Origin: Cohnella sp. GbtcB17
Lineage (GTDB): Bacteria; Bacillota; Bacilli; Paenibacillales; Paenibacillaceae
DNA length: 64,000 bases
Direction of reading: 5' to 3'
Assembly: GCF_019091135.1 (NCBI RefSeq)
Contig: NZ_JAGXJW010000018.1
Coordinates: 57,639 to 121,638, forward strand
Shown in pieces: positions 1 to 8,525 of this stretch (position 1 is the stretch's first letter; each line of letters starts with the position of its first letter). The notes beneath the pieces were generated by a model. That model was not told the DNA's origin. It searched no databases and saw only the letters and a program-made list of their open reading frames with translations. The position numbers and the translations under genes are program-made.

Positions 1-1
1 A

Positions 2-964
2 TGCACCGACTGGTACGAATATTCCCTCTGGGACAAGGCCGCGTACGGCTTTCCTTCGATCAATCACCAGCTCGTGCTGATGAAAATGCTGGACAACTGC
101 GGTTCGTTCGGCTCGGCGATGCTCGAGGCTTATCCGACCGAAGGCAATGCGAACTACCTGGCAATCGCGAACGTCATCGCGGACTTTATCGCGAACAGGC
201 TGGAGCGGCGTGAGGACGGCGCATATTACCGCCTGTGCGTCGGCGAATACTCGGCCGACACGATGTGGGCGGACGATCTGTACATGAGCGCGCCTTTCCT
301 GAGCCGCTATGCGGGCATTACCGGGGACCAACGCTATTTGGACGACGCGGCGAGCCAGTTCCTGCATTACCGGAACTACCTGTACATGGAGGACCGGGGT
401 GTCATGAGCCATGTGTACGACTTCAAGTACGGCAAGGCGACGCGCATTCCGTGGGGCAGAGGCAACGGCTGGACGCTGTTCTCGCTGTCGGAGCTGCTGG
501 AGCGGCTGCCCTCGGTGCACAAGGACCGGCCGGCGCTGCTCGCTTTTTTCCGCGAGCTGTGCGCAGGCATCGCGGCCCAGCAGGGCGAGTCGGGGCTGTG
601 GCGGCAGGTGCTGACCGATCCGGACGCTTACGAGGAAGCCTCCTGCACGGCGATGTTCGCCTACGCCTTCGCGCGGGGCGTCCGCTTCGGATGGCTGGAG
701 GACACCGCCCGCTTCGCCGAAGCCGCGCTGCGCGGCTGGTGGGGGCTCGCGACGAAGGCGATCGACCGCAACGGCAACGTGCACGGCGTGTGCAGCGGCT
801 CGCGTTATTCGTTTACCGAGGACTATTACAAATACGATCTGCTCACCGTCGTCAACGACAACCACGGGACCGGCATCATGATGCTGGCCGGTGTAGAGAT
901 CTGCCGGTTGGAGACATTCCTGCGCGAGCGGGATTCGTCGGGGACACCGGGGACCGTGCAGTGA
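2..964 (+). CDS. GH105 unsaturated rhamnogalacturonyl/glucuronyl hydrolase, C-terminal part (5' truncated by window edge)
   Basis: The frame is open from the first complete codon at position 2, so the gene begins outside the window; 320 residues are visible. The fold is the (alpha/alpha)6 barrel of GH88/GH105 enzymes (YteR/YesR type), which hydrate and cleave the unsaturated uronic sugar left by polysaccharide lyases, normally in the cytoplasm. Recognisable family segments are MWADDLYMSAPFL (contains the expected general acid Asp), RGNGWTLFSL, TAMFAYAFARGV and DNHGTGIMMLAG near the C-terminus. No downstream gene is coupled to it; a repeat array starts 8 bases after the stop. Family assignment is good; the exact sugar (rhamnogalacturonan versus another uronate glycan) cannot be told. 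Confidence 0.88.
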   Translation, partial: CTDWYEYSLWDKAAYGFPSINHQLVLMKMLDNCGSFGSAMLEAYPTEGNANYLAIANVIADFIANRLERREDGAYYRLCVGEYSADTMWADDLYMSAPFLSRYAGITGDQRYLDDAASQFLHYRNYLYMEDRGVMSHVYDFKYGKATRIPWGRGNGWTLFSLSELLERLPSVHKDRPALLAFFRELCAGIAAQQGESGLWRQVLTDPDAYEEASCTAMFAYAFARGVRFGWLEDTARFAEAALRGWWGLATKAIDRNGNVHGVCSGSRYSFTEDYYKYDLLTVVNDNHGTGIMMLAGVEICRLETFLRERDSSGTPGTVQ

Positions 965-971
965 GATAGAC

Positions 972-1933
972 GCGGCTGCAGGAGCAGGCCGCCGCTGTAA
1001 GCGAGAAAAGCAATATTACTGAAGCGACGAGGGCGCCGGACCGTGCTATAAGCGAGAAAAGCGCGGCTGCAAGAGCAGGCCGTCGCTGTAAGCGAGAAAA
1101 GCAATGTTACTGAAGCGACGAGGGCGCCGGACCGTGCGGTAAGCGAGAAAAGCGCGGCTGCAGGAGCCGGCGACCGCTGTAAGCGAGAAAAGCAATGTTA
1201 CTGAAGCGAAGAGAGCGTCGGACCGTGCTGTAAGCGAGAAAAGCGCGGCTGCATGAGCAGGCCGTCGCTGTAAGCGAGAAAAGCAATGTTACTGAAGCGA
1301 CGCGAGCGCCGGAGCGTGCGGTAAGCGAGAAAAGCGCGGCTGCAGGAGCGGGCGACCGCTGTAAGCGAGAAAAGCGCGGCTGCATGAGCAGGCTGTCGCT
1401 GTAAGCGAGAAAAGCAACGTTACAGAAGCGGCGAGGGCGCCGGACCGTGCGGTAAGCGAGAAAAGCGCGGCTACAGGAGCAGGCCGCCGCTGTAAGCGAG
1501 AAAAGCAACGTTACTGGAACAACGAGAGTGCCGGACCGTGCTATAAGCGAGATAAACGCTGCTGCATGAGCCGGCGATCGCTGTAAGCGAGAAAAGCAAA
1601 GTTACTGAAGCGACGAGGGCGCCGGACCGTGCTATAAGCGAGAAAAGCGCGGCTGCAAGAGCAGGCCGTCGCTGTAAGCGAGAAAAGCAATGTTACTGAA
1701 GCGACGAGGGCGCCGGACCGTGCGGTAAGCGAGAAAAGCGCGGCTACATGAGCAGGCAACCGCTGCAAGCGATAAAAGCAGCGTTACTGAAGCGACGAGA
1801 GTGCCGGACCGTGCTGTAAGCGAGAAAAGCGCGGCTGCACGAGCCGGCGACCGCTGTAAGCGATAAAAGCAACGTTACTGGAACGACGAGAGCGCCGGAG
1901 CGTGCTGTAAGCGAGAAAAGCGCGGCTGCAGGA
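972..1933. repeat. Intergenic tandem array: ten 91-bp units plus one 40-bp half unit
   Basis: The unit is 91 bp and is itself two half-units of 40 and 51 bp. Each half ends in the same core, GTAAGCGAGAAAAGC (first base G or A). Ten full units and one isolated 40-bp half (at about 1336-1375) run from 972 to 1921, giving 21 cores; a final partial unit decays at 1922-1933. Units differ by scattered substitutions rather than gaps. The array fills the space between the GH105 gene and the next operon. Minus-strand ORFs across it are a by-product of the period and carry no ribosome binding site. It is not a CRISPR array: there are no unique spacers between identical repeats. Function unknown. Confidence 0.95.
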
Positions 1934-1959
1934 ACCACTCCTATGCTGCGACCAAACGA

Positions 1960-2001
1960 AAAGACCTTCAGAGCGCGCTGCGTGCTGCTCTGAAGGTCTT
2001 T
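1960..2001. terminator. Long hairpin, possible bidirectional terminator
   Basis: A 15-bp perfect stem (AAAGACCTTCAGAGC and its complement) surrounds a 12-nt loop. It is followed by only three T on the plus strand and four T on the minus strand. It separates the repeat array from the operon beginning at 2153. Confidence 0.55.
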
Positions 2002-2152
2002 CTGCATGGCGCAGAACGCATCTCTACACCCCCGTCCCAACGAACCTTTACACAAATTTGTTTTTTCGGACATACTGCTCGAACATTTCGGCTTTAAATT
2101 AATAGCTGTGGGATCGTTCCCATACCACGACATTAAAAAAGGGAGTCCTGTC

Positions 2153-2629
2153 ATGCTGATCGATATCCGAGCGAATGCGACCCCTGAAGACTCCCGCACG
2201 CATGTCCGCTTCGCTTTTCAGCTGGACGAGCCGGCATTCGCGGTTCGAATTCATTTCGAATATTCGCCCAAGCGATTGGACGACGACGGAAGAGCGCGCG
2301 AACTTCTGAAACATAGCTTTGAAAAATACGTCCTGCCCGAGCAACGGGCGCTTGCCAAGGAGAGGCTCGACCGGTACCTCCCGCTCAACAACCTCATCAC
2401 GCTATCGGTGGACGACCCGGACGGCTACCGCGGCGCCTGTCACCGCCATGATCCGGTCCAGGGCCTAACCATCTCAGAGCACGACGCTTCCCCGGGCTTG
2501 ATGAAGGGCAAGCTCGCGGCGGGGGAATGGACGATCACGCTTAGCCTCCATGCCATCGTCACCGACAGCTGCGCCTATCGCCTGCAAGTATGGGTGGAAG
2601 ACGGGGAAAGGAAGGGGGAGCAGCCATGA
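2153..2629 (+). CDS. N-terminal domain of a CehA/McbA-type PHP metallohydrolase encoded as a separate 158-residue protein
   Basis: The start at 2153 is chosen over the in-frame 2006 ATG because GGGAG lies about 8 bases upstream and the longer version runs back into the hairpin. The product is predicted beta-rich; the segment from about NLITLSVDDPDGYRGACH to the C-terminus (SPGLMKGKLAAGEWTITL and so on) resembles the non-catalytic N-terminal domain that precedes the PHP domain in single-chain CehA/McbA metallohydrolases. Its stop overlaps the start of the PHP gene (ATGA at 2626-2629), implying translational coupling and probably a two-subunit enzyme. No catalytic residues are apparent. The domain assignment is by recognition of the pattern and position; a search is needed to confirm it. 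Confidence 0.72.
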   Translation: MLIDIRANATPEDSRTHVRFAFQLDEPAFAVRIHFEYSPKRLDDDGRARELLKHSFEKYVLPEQRALAKERLDRYLPLNNLITLSVDDPDGYRGACHRHDPVQGLTISEHDASPGLMKGKLAAGEWTITLSLHAIVTDSCAYRLQVWVEDGERKGEQP

Positions 2630-3615
2630 GATGGACGGCATGCGAGCTGCACGCCCATACGCTTCATAGCGACGGCAAAATGACGCTGACGGAGCTCGCG
2701 TCGGCGGCGGCCAAGCTCGGCTTCGAGTGCGTGGCGCTCACCGATCACAATACGATGTCGGGCTTGGCGGACAAGGAAGCGGCGGAGCGGCAGGCGGGGA
2801 TCGCGATATTGCCCGGCATGGAGTGGACGACGTTCCACGGGCATATGGTCACCGTCGGCCTGGCGGAATACGTCGATTGGCGGCAAGCGAATACCGGCAA
2901 TATCCACGACGGCGTGTCCGCCGTTCATGCGCGCGGAGGCGTCGCCGGGCTTGCGCATCCGTTCCGCATCGGAAGTCCGGCATGCACGGGCTGTTACTGG
3001 GAGTACGAGGTGGAGGACTGGAACGACTTCGACTATATCGAAGCCTGGTCGGGCACGTTCGCGCCGATCAAGACGGACAATGCGCGCGCGTTCGCGCTGT
3101 GGACGGACAAGCTGAACGAAGGCTACCGCCTGGCCGCCACGTCCGGACGCGATTGGCACGACGCCGCGGAGACGGACGAGCCGATCTCGGTCACCTATCT
3201 CCGCCTTGAAGACGAGTCGAGACCGATCGGCGAGGAGGCGGTAGAGGCGCTGCGCCGGGGGCGGGTATCGGTAACGATCGGTCCGCTGGTCACGCTGGAG
3301 GCCGAGACGCCCGCCGCCTTCTACCGGATCGGGGATGTCATCCCGGCCGACAAACGCACGGTGACAGCAAGCATCGGCATTGATTTTTCCGTCCGCCAGG
3401 GGCATTGGGCGCTTGCCGATCCGGCATGCCGCATACGCTTGTCCAGCAATCAGGGCGTATTGGAGGAGCGCGCGGTTCAGGCGACGGAGGATACGCAAAA
3501 GATTCGCATGGCCGTGCAAACCGAAGGCTTGTCATGGATGCGGGCCGAATTGTGGGGGATCGTCCGGGGCGTATCGGCCCTGATCGCTTTTACCAACGCC
3601 ATTTATTTCGATTAG
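2626..3615 (+). CDS. PHP-domain metallohydrolase (CehA/McbA-like catalytic subunit)
   Basis: The 329-residue protein has the metal-binding motifs of the PHP superfamily: HAHTLHSDG at residues 9-17, LTDHNT around 43-48, GMEW with a following FHGHM, AHPF, and SGRDWHD. PHP proteins are trinuclear-metal phosphoesterases, and the CehA/McbA branch includes carbamate and ester hydrolases, so the reaction is hydrolysis of a phosphoester or ester. The start at 2626 overlaps the previous stop by 4 bases. Only 13 bases separate it from a GDPD-like gene and the whole set is co-oriented with an importer, so the substrate is probably brought in by that importer. No signal peptide; cytoplasmic. Confidence 0.85.
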   Translation: MRWTACELHAHTLHSDGKMTLTELASAAAKLGFECVALTDHNTMSGLADKEAAERQAGIAILPGMEWTTFHGHMVTVGLAEYVDWRQANTGNIHDGVSAVHARGGVAGLAHPFRIGSPACTGCYWEYEVEDWNDFDYIEAWSGTFAPIKTDNARAFALWTDKLNEGYRLAATSGRDWHDAAETDEPISVTYLRLEDESRPIGEEAVEALRRGRVSVTIGPLVTLEAETPAAFYRIGDVIPADKRTVTASIGIDFSVRQGHWALADPACRIRLSSNQGVLEERAVQATEDTQKIRMAVQTEGLSWMRAELWGIVRGVSALIAFTNAIYFD

Positions 3616-3628
3616 GAGCAGAACGCCA

Positions 3629-4378
3629 ATGAACGATTTTCCACTCATCACCGCGCATACCGGATGCATGGGCACGCCGGACAATTCCGTCGAATCCGCC
3701 CGGGCGGGTCTGTCTCTTGGTGCGGACATCATCGAAGACGACATCCGGGTCACCCGCGACGGCGTCCTTGTGCTGAGTCATGACGATCGCGTCGTGCTGG
3801 CCGACGGCCGCATCGCTAGCTTGTCCCGATTGACCTTGCAAGAGCTGGACGCAGGGCTGTCGGCGCCGATCGTCCGGCTCGAGACGGTCCTCGATCTGTT
3901 GGTCGGCGGCGGGCAAGCCCGAATGAATCTGGACCTCAAGACCGACGATTGCATCGAGCCCGTCATGGCGCTCATACGGAGGCGGGAACTCGCCGACCGG
4001 GTGCTGCTGACCGGCTGCGAATACGGCAGAGCGGTTCGGGCAAACGACGCGGACGGCGGCATCGCGAAGCTGTTGAACGTCGATATCGGCAGCTTCCGGA
4101 CGTCCGTCTACGTCGAAGCGATTAAAACGGCCTGCGAGGACGCACAACGCGCCGGCTGCTTCGGCCTCAACGTGCCCTATCAGCTCGCGCTGCCGGAGCT
4201 GCTGACGCTCGCATCCGATCGCGGACTGTCGGTATTCGTCTGGACCGTCGGCGAGGCGCAGGAGATGAGGAAGTACGCGGAGATGGGCGTCCGGTCTATC
4301 ACGACGCGGGACGTCGCGGCGCTGCTGCGCGTCAAACAAGGCTGGCACGAAGAGGGGCTAAGCGGGCATGACCTATAA
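3629..4378 (+). CDS. Glycerophosphodiester phosphodiesterase-family protein with variant HTG motif
   Basis: The 249-residue protein shows the GDPD TIM-barrel pattern: ITAHTGCMGTPDNSVES (residues 7-23), IIEDDIRVTRDG with Glu36 and Asp38 in the metal-binding positions, the catalytic His51 in LSHDD, and FVWTVGEAQEMRKYAEMGV near the C-terminus. The usual HRG at the first catalytic His is HTG here, so the phosphate-contacting Arg is missing. The family hydrolyses glycerophosphodiesters to sn-glycerol 3-phosphate and an alcohol, but the variant motif makes the exact substrate uncertain. There is no signal peptide. An AGGAG site precedes the ATG, and the 3' end overlaps the LacI gene by 11 bases. 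Confidence 0.85.
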   Translation: MNDFPLITAHTGCMGTPDNSVESARAGLSLGADIIEDDIRVTRDGVLVLSHDDRVVLADGRIASLSRLTLQELDAGLSAPIVRLETVLDLLVGGGQARMNLDLKTDDCIEPVMALIRRRELADRVLLTGCEYGRAVRANDADGGIAKLLNVDIGSFRTSVYVEAIKTACEDAQRAGCFGLNVPYQLALPELLTLASDRGLSVFVWTVGEAQEMRKYAEMGVRSITTRDVAALLRVKQGWHEEGLSGHDL

Positions 4379-5372
4379 CATCAAGGAAATCGCTTCGCTC
4401 GCCGGCGTATCCAAATCGACGGCATCGAGAGTTATATCCGGAAACGGGTATGCCAGTCCCGAAGCCAGGGCTCGTGTGCTCGAGGTCGTCGAGCAATTGC
4501 AGTACAAGCCGAACGCGGTGGCGAGGGCGATGGTCGCCAAGCGGACGAACAACATCGGCGTGATCGTATTCCGTGAGCAACAGCCGATCGTCTCCCATCC
4601 GCTGTACGGCAAGCTGATCGACGCGATCCTCGAAGCGGCCGAAGGGCTGGGCTACTCGGTGCTGCTCAAGACCGACCGGGAGATGTCGGTCCGCTCGGCG
4701 GACCACATGCTGGAGCGGCGCGTCGACGGCCTCATTCTGATCAGCAGACTGCGGAAGAACGTCGTCGATCACGTCAAAAAGTACAATCTTCCTTACCTGA
4801 TGGTGAACGGCTCGACCGACGATCCGGACGTCATCCACCTCGTCAGCAACGACGAGGAGGGCGGCGCCAAGGCGGCCGCATACTTGCACGGCCTCGGGCA
4901 CCGGCGATTTTTCGTCATCGCAGGACCCCAGGAGCACCGAAGCCACCATCTCCGGCTGGAGGGGTTCAGGCAAGGGCTGCAGCGGCTCGGCGTCCCGGCG
5001 TCGGACCTGGCCATCGTCCTGTCGCCGGAGTCGAATCTCGAGCAGGGCGCCCGGCTCATGGCGGAGCACTTCGAGGCGTTCATCGGCGGCGATTATACCG
5101 TGCTTTTCACCACCAACGACATGCTTGCGCTCGGCGCCATGAAGGTGCTGCTGCAGCGATCGGTCCGTGTCCCGGAACAAGCGGCGGTGATGGGCTTCGA
5201 CGATATCGACTTCGCGGCGGCGTACGCGCCGGCGCTGACGACGGTCAAGGTGGACACGAACCGGATGGGGCACGACGCCGTCGCCTTGCTCGACCGTCTC
5301 ATTCATCAAGAAGAGGTCCTGTCTAAAAAGAACGAATTCTCCAGCGAAATTCTGATTCGCGAGTCGACTTGA
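4368..5372 (+). CDS. LacI-family transcriptional regulator
   Basis: The 334-residue protein has an N-terminal LacI helix-turn-helix (NIKEIASLAGVSKSTASRVISG, residues 4-25) with the hinge region by about residue 60. A periplasmic-binding-like sensor domain follows, with the family signatures DGLILIS, HLGHRR-type GLGHRRFFVIAG and GFDDIDFA. It lies inside the hydrolase-importer operon and overlaps the GDPD gene, so it most likely controls this operon in response to an imported ligand. Whether it represses or activates cannot be read from the sequence, and no clear operator was found upstream of 2153. Confidence 0.92.
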   Translation: MTYNIKEIASLAGVSKSTASRVISGNGYASPEARARVLEVVEQLQYKPNAVARAMVAKRTNNIGVIVFREQQPIVSHPLYGKLIDAILEAAEGLGYSVLLKTDREMSVRSADHMLERRVDGLILISRLRKNVVDHVKKYNLPYLMVNGSTDDPDVIHLVSNDEEGGAKAAAYLHGLGHRRFFVIAGPQEHRSHHLRLEGFRQGLQRLGVPASDLAIVLSPESNLEQGARLMAEHFEAFIGGDYTVLFTTNDMLALGAMKVLLQRSVRVPEQAAVMGFDDIDFAAAYAPALTTVKVDTNRMGHDAVALLDRLIHQEEVLSKKNEFSSEILIREST

Positions 5373-5391
5373 GAAAGGAGGCGCGAGCCTA

Positions 5392-6216
5392 GTGGGATGG
5401 TACTTTAAAGCCATCGGCAGACGGAGGATCATCGAGTTTATTCTATTGACGATTTTTGCCGTGTTTTTCGCGGGACCTTTGCTGAACCTGGTCGTACTGG
5501 CCTTCAGCGGCCAATGGACGTACCCCGATCTGCTGCCCCATCAATGGTCTTTTAAATGGTGGAGGTTCGTGTTCGAACAGGACGACGTTGCGAAGTCGAT
5601 CGGGCTGTCCTTCCTGATCGCGACGATCGTCACCGCGCTTTCCATCGTTCTCTGCATTCCGGCGGCCTATGCATTCGCCCGCATTCGTTTCCCGTTCAAA
5701 AGAGTGTTTTTGTTCTCCTTCCTGCTGACGCACGCCTTTCCGAAAATGGGCCTCTACGTGTCGATCGCGGTGCTGTTCTACAAAGTGGGACTTATGAACA
5801 CGATGCTCGGGGTCGTCCTCGTGCACATGATCAACGTGCTCATGTTCATGACGTGGATTCCGACCGCGGCCTTCCGCAACATTCAAGCCGCCCAGGAAGA
5901 GTCGGCCCGGGACGTCGGCGCGACGCCGCTGCGGGTATTCCGGAGCATCACACTGCCGATGGCGATGCCGGGCATCATGGTCGCCTCCGTATTCACGTTC
6001 CTCAACTCGCTCGACGAAGCGCAAGGGACGTTCCTGGTCGGCATTCCCGACATCAAGACGATGCCGATCATCATGTACTCGATCATATCGGACTTTCCTA
6101 GCAGCGCCGGCGCGGTATTTTCGATCATCCTGACGGCGCCGACCATCATCCTGCTCGTGGCCGCCCAGCGGCTTATCAGCGCGGACGTGATGGCCAGCGG
6201 ATTTCAAGTGAAATAA
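5392..6216 (+). CDS. ABC transporter permease (MetI-like), importer subunit 1
   Basis: The 274-residue protein starts at GTG, with AAAGGAGG about 10 bases upstream, which decides the start. It has roughly six hydrophobic segments and the cytoplasmic EAA loop that contacts the ATPase (EESARDVGATPLRVFRSITL, near residues 164-183). It lies 19 bases after the LacI gene and 22 before the ATPase gene. With the permease at 8522, the ATPase and the lipoprotein it forms a complete importer of the YnjBCD/spermidine-iron class rather than the LplABC sugar class. Confidence 0.9.
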   Translation: MGWYFKAIGRRRIIEFILLTIFAVFFAGPLLNLVVLAFSGQWTYPDLLPHQWSFKWWRFVFEQDDVAKSIGLSFLIATIVTALSIVLCIPAAYAFARIRFPFKRVFLFSFLLTHAFPKMGLYVSIAVLFYKVGLMNTMLGVVLVHMINVLMFMTWIPTAAFRNIQAAQEESARDVGATPLRVFRSITLPMAMPGIMVASVFTFLNSLDEAQGTFLVGIPDIKTMPIIMYSIISDFPSSAGAVFSIILTAPTIILLVAAQRLISADVMASGFQVK

Positions 6217-6238
6217 CGAAAAGGAGGGGATCTACGAA

Positions 6239-7288
6239 ATGAGCGTCCAACTGGCCGTCCGCGGCCTGACCAAACGCTACAAGACAGGCGAGGGCGTCAC
6301 CGGCATTAACCTCGAAGTGAACAAAGGCGAGCTCGTGACGCTGCTCGGACCTTCCGGCTGCGGCAAGACGACTGTGCTCCGCGGCATCGGGGGATTCCTC
6401 GAGCCGGATGCGGGAGAGATCCTGATCGAGGGCAAGAGTGTGACCAAGCTGCCTCCGGAGAAGCGTCCGACCTCGATGGTGTTCCAAAGCTACAATTTAT
6501 GGCCCCATATGTCGGTCTACGACAACCTGGCATTCGGACTCAAGATTCGCGGCATGCCCAAAGCCGACATCAAGACCGCCGTCTCGGACGCGCTGCGGCT
6601 CGTGCGGCTGCCGGGCGCGGAGAAGAAATATCCGACGCAACTGTCGGGCGGACAGCAGCAGCGCGTCGCGCTCGCCCGGTCGCTGCTGCTGAAGCCGGCC
6701 GTGCTGCTCCTGGACGAGCCCTTCTCGGCGCTCGACGCCAAGCTGAGGCACGAGATGCGCGAAGAGCTTCGGGACATCCAGACGCAGACGGGCCTTACGA
6801 TGGTGCTCGTCACGCACGATCAGGATGAAGCGCTCTCCCTGTCGAACCGGATCATCGAGATGAATCACGGGCATATCGAGCAGATCGCGCAGCCGCAGCG
6901 CATTTACAACGAGCCGGAGACGCTGTACGTCGCGCAGTTTATCGGGAAAATGAACTTTTTGGAGGGGGTGGTGGACGGCGAGCGGATTCGGGTCGGCGAG
7001 CTGTCGTGGCCGAACGCGAAGCGTCTCTCGGGGAAGGTCAAGGTGGCCGTCAGACCGGAGGACGTCGGCTTGAACGCGAGCTCGAATCATCAGGACGGAC
7101 AGGGGCAGGGACTGCCGGGGAAAATCAAACAAATCATGATTCTCGGACACTACGCGGAAGTATCGGTCGACATGGACCGGCACGGCACGCTTAAGGCCTT
7201 TCAATCCAAGGAAGCCATTGAGCGGCTGCGCACGGGAGAAAGCGTGCGCGTAACCTTGGCTTCCATGATCGCTTATCCAAACGATTGA
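6239..7288 (+). CDS. ABC transporter ATP-binding protein (PotA/FbpC-like)
   Basis: The 349-residue protein has Walker A GPSGCGKTT (37-45), signature LSGGQQQR, Walker B VLLLDEPFSALD, D-loop and the switch His in VTHDQDEA. A C-terminal extension of about 110 residues is TOBE-like, as in PotA, FbpC and MalK. This is the only importer ATPase in the window. It lies between its two permeases and binding protein in one operon, so it powers this importer. It is not obviously an MsmX/MsmK-type shared sugar ATPase, though serving the other two ATPase-less importers cannot be excluded from sequence alone. Confidence 0.93.
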   Translation: MSVQLAVRGLTKRYKTGEGVTGINLEVNKGELVTLLGPSGCGKTTVLRGIGGFLEPDAGEILIEGKSVTKLPPEKRPTSMVFQSYNLWPHMSVYDNLAFGLKIRGMPKADIKTAVSDALRLVRLPGAEKKYPTQLSGGQQQRVALARSLLLKPAVLLLDEPFSALDAKLRHEMREELRDIQTQTGLTMVLVTHDQDEALSLSNRIIEMNHGHIEQIAQPQRIYNEPETLYVAQFIGKMNFLEGVVDGERIRVGELSWPNAKRLSGKVKVAVRPEDVGLNASSNHQDGQGQGLPGKIKQIMILGHYAEVSVDMDRHGTLKAFQSKEAIERLRTGESVRVTLASMIAYPND

Positions 7289-7313
7289 CACAATCTGAGG
7301 AGGATGATTATCT

Positions 7314-8525
7314 ATGGTTCGTTTGAAGAAAAGCTTGACGGCGCTGTCTGCGCTGACGTTAACGGTTGCGGCATTGTCGGCTTGCGGCAGCAAAAACGAC
7401 GCGAATGCGAACGCCGCCGCTTCCGACTCGTCTTCTAACTCTCCATCCAGCTCTGCGTCCAGTTCTCCTTCCGTCTCTTCCTCGTCCGCAGAGCCCGTCC
7501 AATTCTCCTTCTATTTTACCGGCTCGCAAAACGTCAAAGATCTGTGGGACACGCTCATCCCGATGTTCGAAAAGCAGAACGACAAAGTCAAAGTCAAAGA
7601 AGTCTATATTCCGTCCGGCGCCGGCGCCGAGCCGACCTACGACCGGATTCTCGCGGCGAAAAAAGCCGGCAAAGGCTCGGGAGACATCGATCTGTACGAG
7701 GACGGCATCAATGTCGTGGCGCAAGGCACGAAGGACGACGTATGGGCGGCGCTCGACACAAGCGGTATTCCCAACCTTGCCAACATCGACCCGAAGACGA
7801 TGGCCGACGTATCCAACATGGCGGTTCCTTACCGTTCCTCGGCCGTCGTGCTCGCCTACGACAGCGCCAAAGTATCCGCGCCTCCGAAGACGTTAGACGA
7901 GCTGCTGGACTGGATCAAGCAAAATCCGGGCAAATTCGCGTACAACGATCCGTCCACCGGCGGTTCTGGCAGCTCCTTCGTCACGACCGTGCTGTATGAC
8001 GGCCTGCCGGAAGACGATATCCACAACAGCGATCCTGCGGTCATGGCCAAGTGGGACGCGGGATTCAGCAAGCTTAAGGAATTGAACAAATTCGTGTACG
8101 GCAAAGGCATTTATCCGAAGAAAAACCAGGGCACGCTCGACCTGCTGGCGAACGGCGAAGTGGAGATCATCCCGGCATGGTCCGATATGGTGCTCCAGCA
8201 GCTCGGCGAGAAGCTGCTGCCTGACACGGTGAAGATGCAGCAAATTACGCCGGGCTTCAACGGCGGCCCGACCTACCTGATGGTCAACAAGCTGTCGGAC
8301 AAGCAGGACGCCGTCAAGCAATTCCTGGACTTCGTACTGTCTCCGGAGGCGCAAGAAGTGATTGTGACCAAGATGAACGGGTTCCCGGGCATCGAGCTCT
8401 CCAACATGTCCCAAGCGATGCAGGATAAGTTCAAGGGCGTATCGGAAGGCTTCCGCACGTTCAACATCGGAGATCTCGGCACGGAAATCAACAAACGCTG
8501 GCAGAGCGACGTAGCGGCGCAATGA
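7314..8525 (+). CDS. Extracellular solute-binding lipoprotein (YnjB-like)
   Basis: The 403-residue precursor has a lipoprotein signal: positively charged MVRLKK, a hydrophobic stretch, then a lipobox ending LSAC with the lipidated Cys at about residue 24. A Ser/Ala/Asn-rich linker (about residues 25-60) tethers the binding domain. The core resembles bacterial substrate-binding proteins of the YnjB/polyamine/iron class; PPKTLDELLDWIKQNPGKFA is a characteristic stretch. It captures the substrate of the adjacent importer at the outer membrane face. The ligand is unknown; the neighbouring PHP and GDPD hydrolases suggest a phosphodiester or related ester. AGGAGGATG-type site upstream. Confidence 0.9.
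   Translation: MVRLKKSLTALSALTLTVAALSACGSKNDANANAAASDSSSNSPSSSASSSPSVSSSSAEPVQFSFYFTGSQNVKDLWDTLIPMFEKQNDKVKVKEVYIPSGAGAEPTYDRILAAKKAGKGSGDIDLYEDGINVVAQGTKDDVWAALDTSGIPNLANIDPKTMADVSNMAVPYRSSAVVLAYDSAKVSAPPKTLDELLDWIKQNPGKFAYNDPSTGGSGSSFVTTVLYDGLPEDDIHNSDPAVMAKWDAGFSKLKELNKFVYGKGIYPKKNQGTLDLLANGEVEIIPAWSDMVLQQLGEKLLPDTVKMQQITPGFNGGPTYLMVNKLSDKQDAVKQFLDFVLSPEAQEVIVTKMNGFPGIELSNMSQAMQDKFKGVSEGFRTFNIGDLGTEINKRWQSDVAAQ

Noticed and set aside
1107..1768. Minus-strand ORFs of 133 and 75 residues over the 91-bp repeat array
   Set aside because: They are generated by the repeat unit itself, lack a ribosome binding site, and have low-complexity repetitive translations (AFLAYS, LFSLTA).
972..1933. Possible CRISPR array
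   Set aside because: The units are tandem and nearly identical throughout; there are no unique spacers, and no cas genes are in the window.
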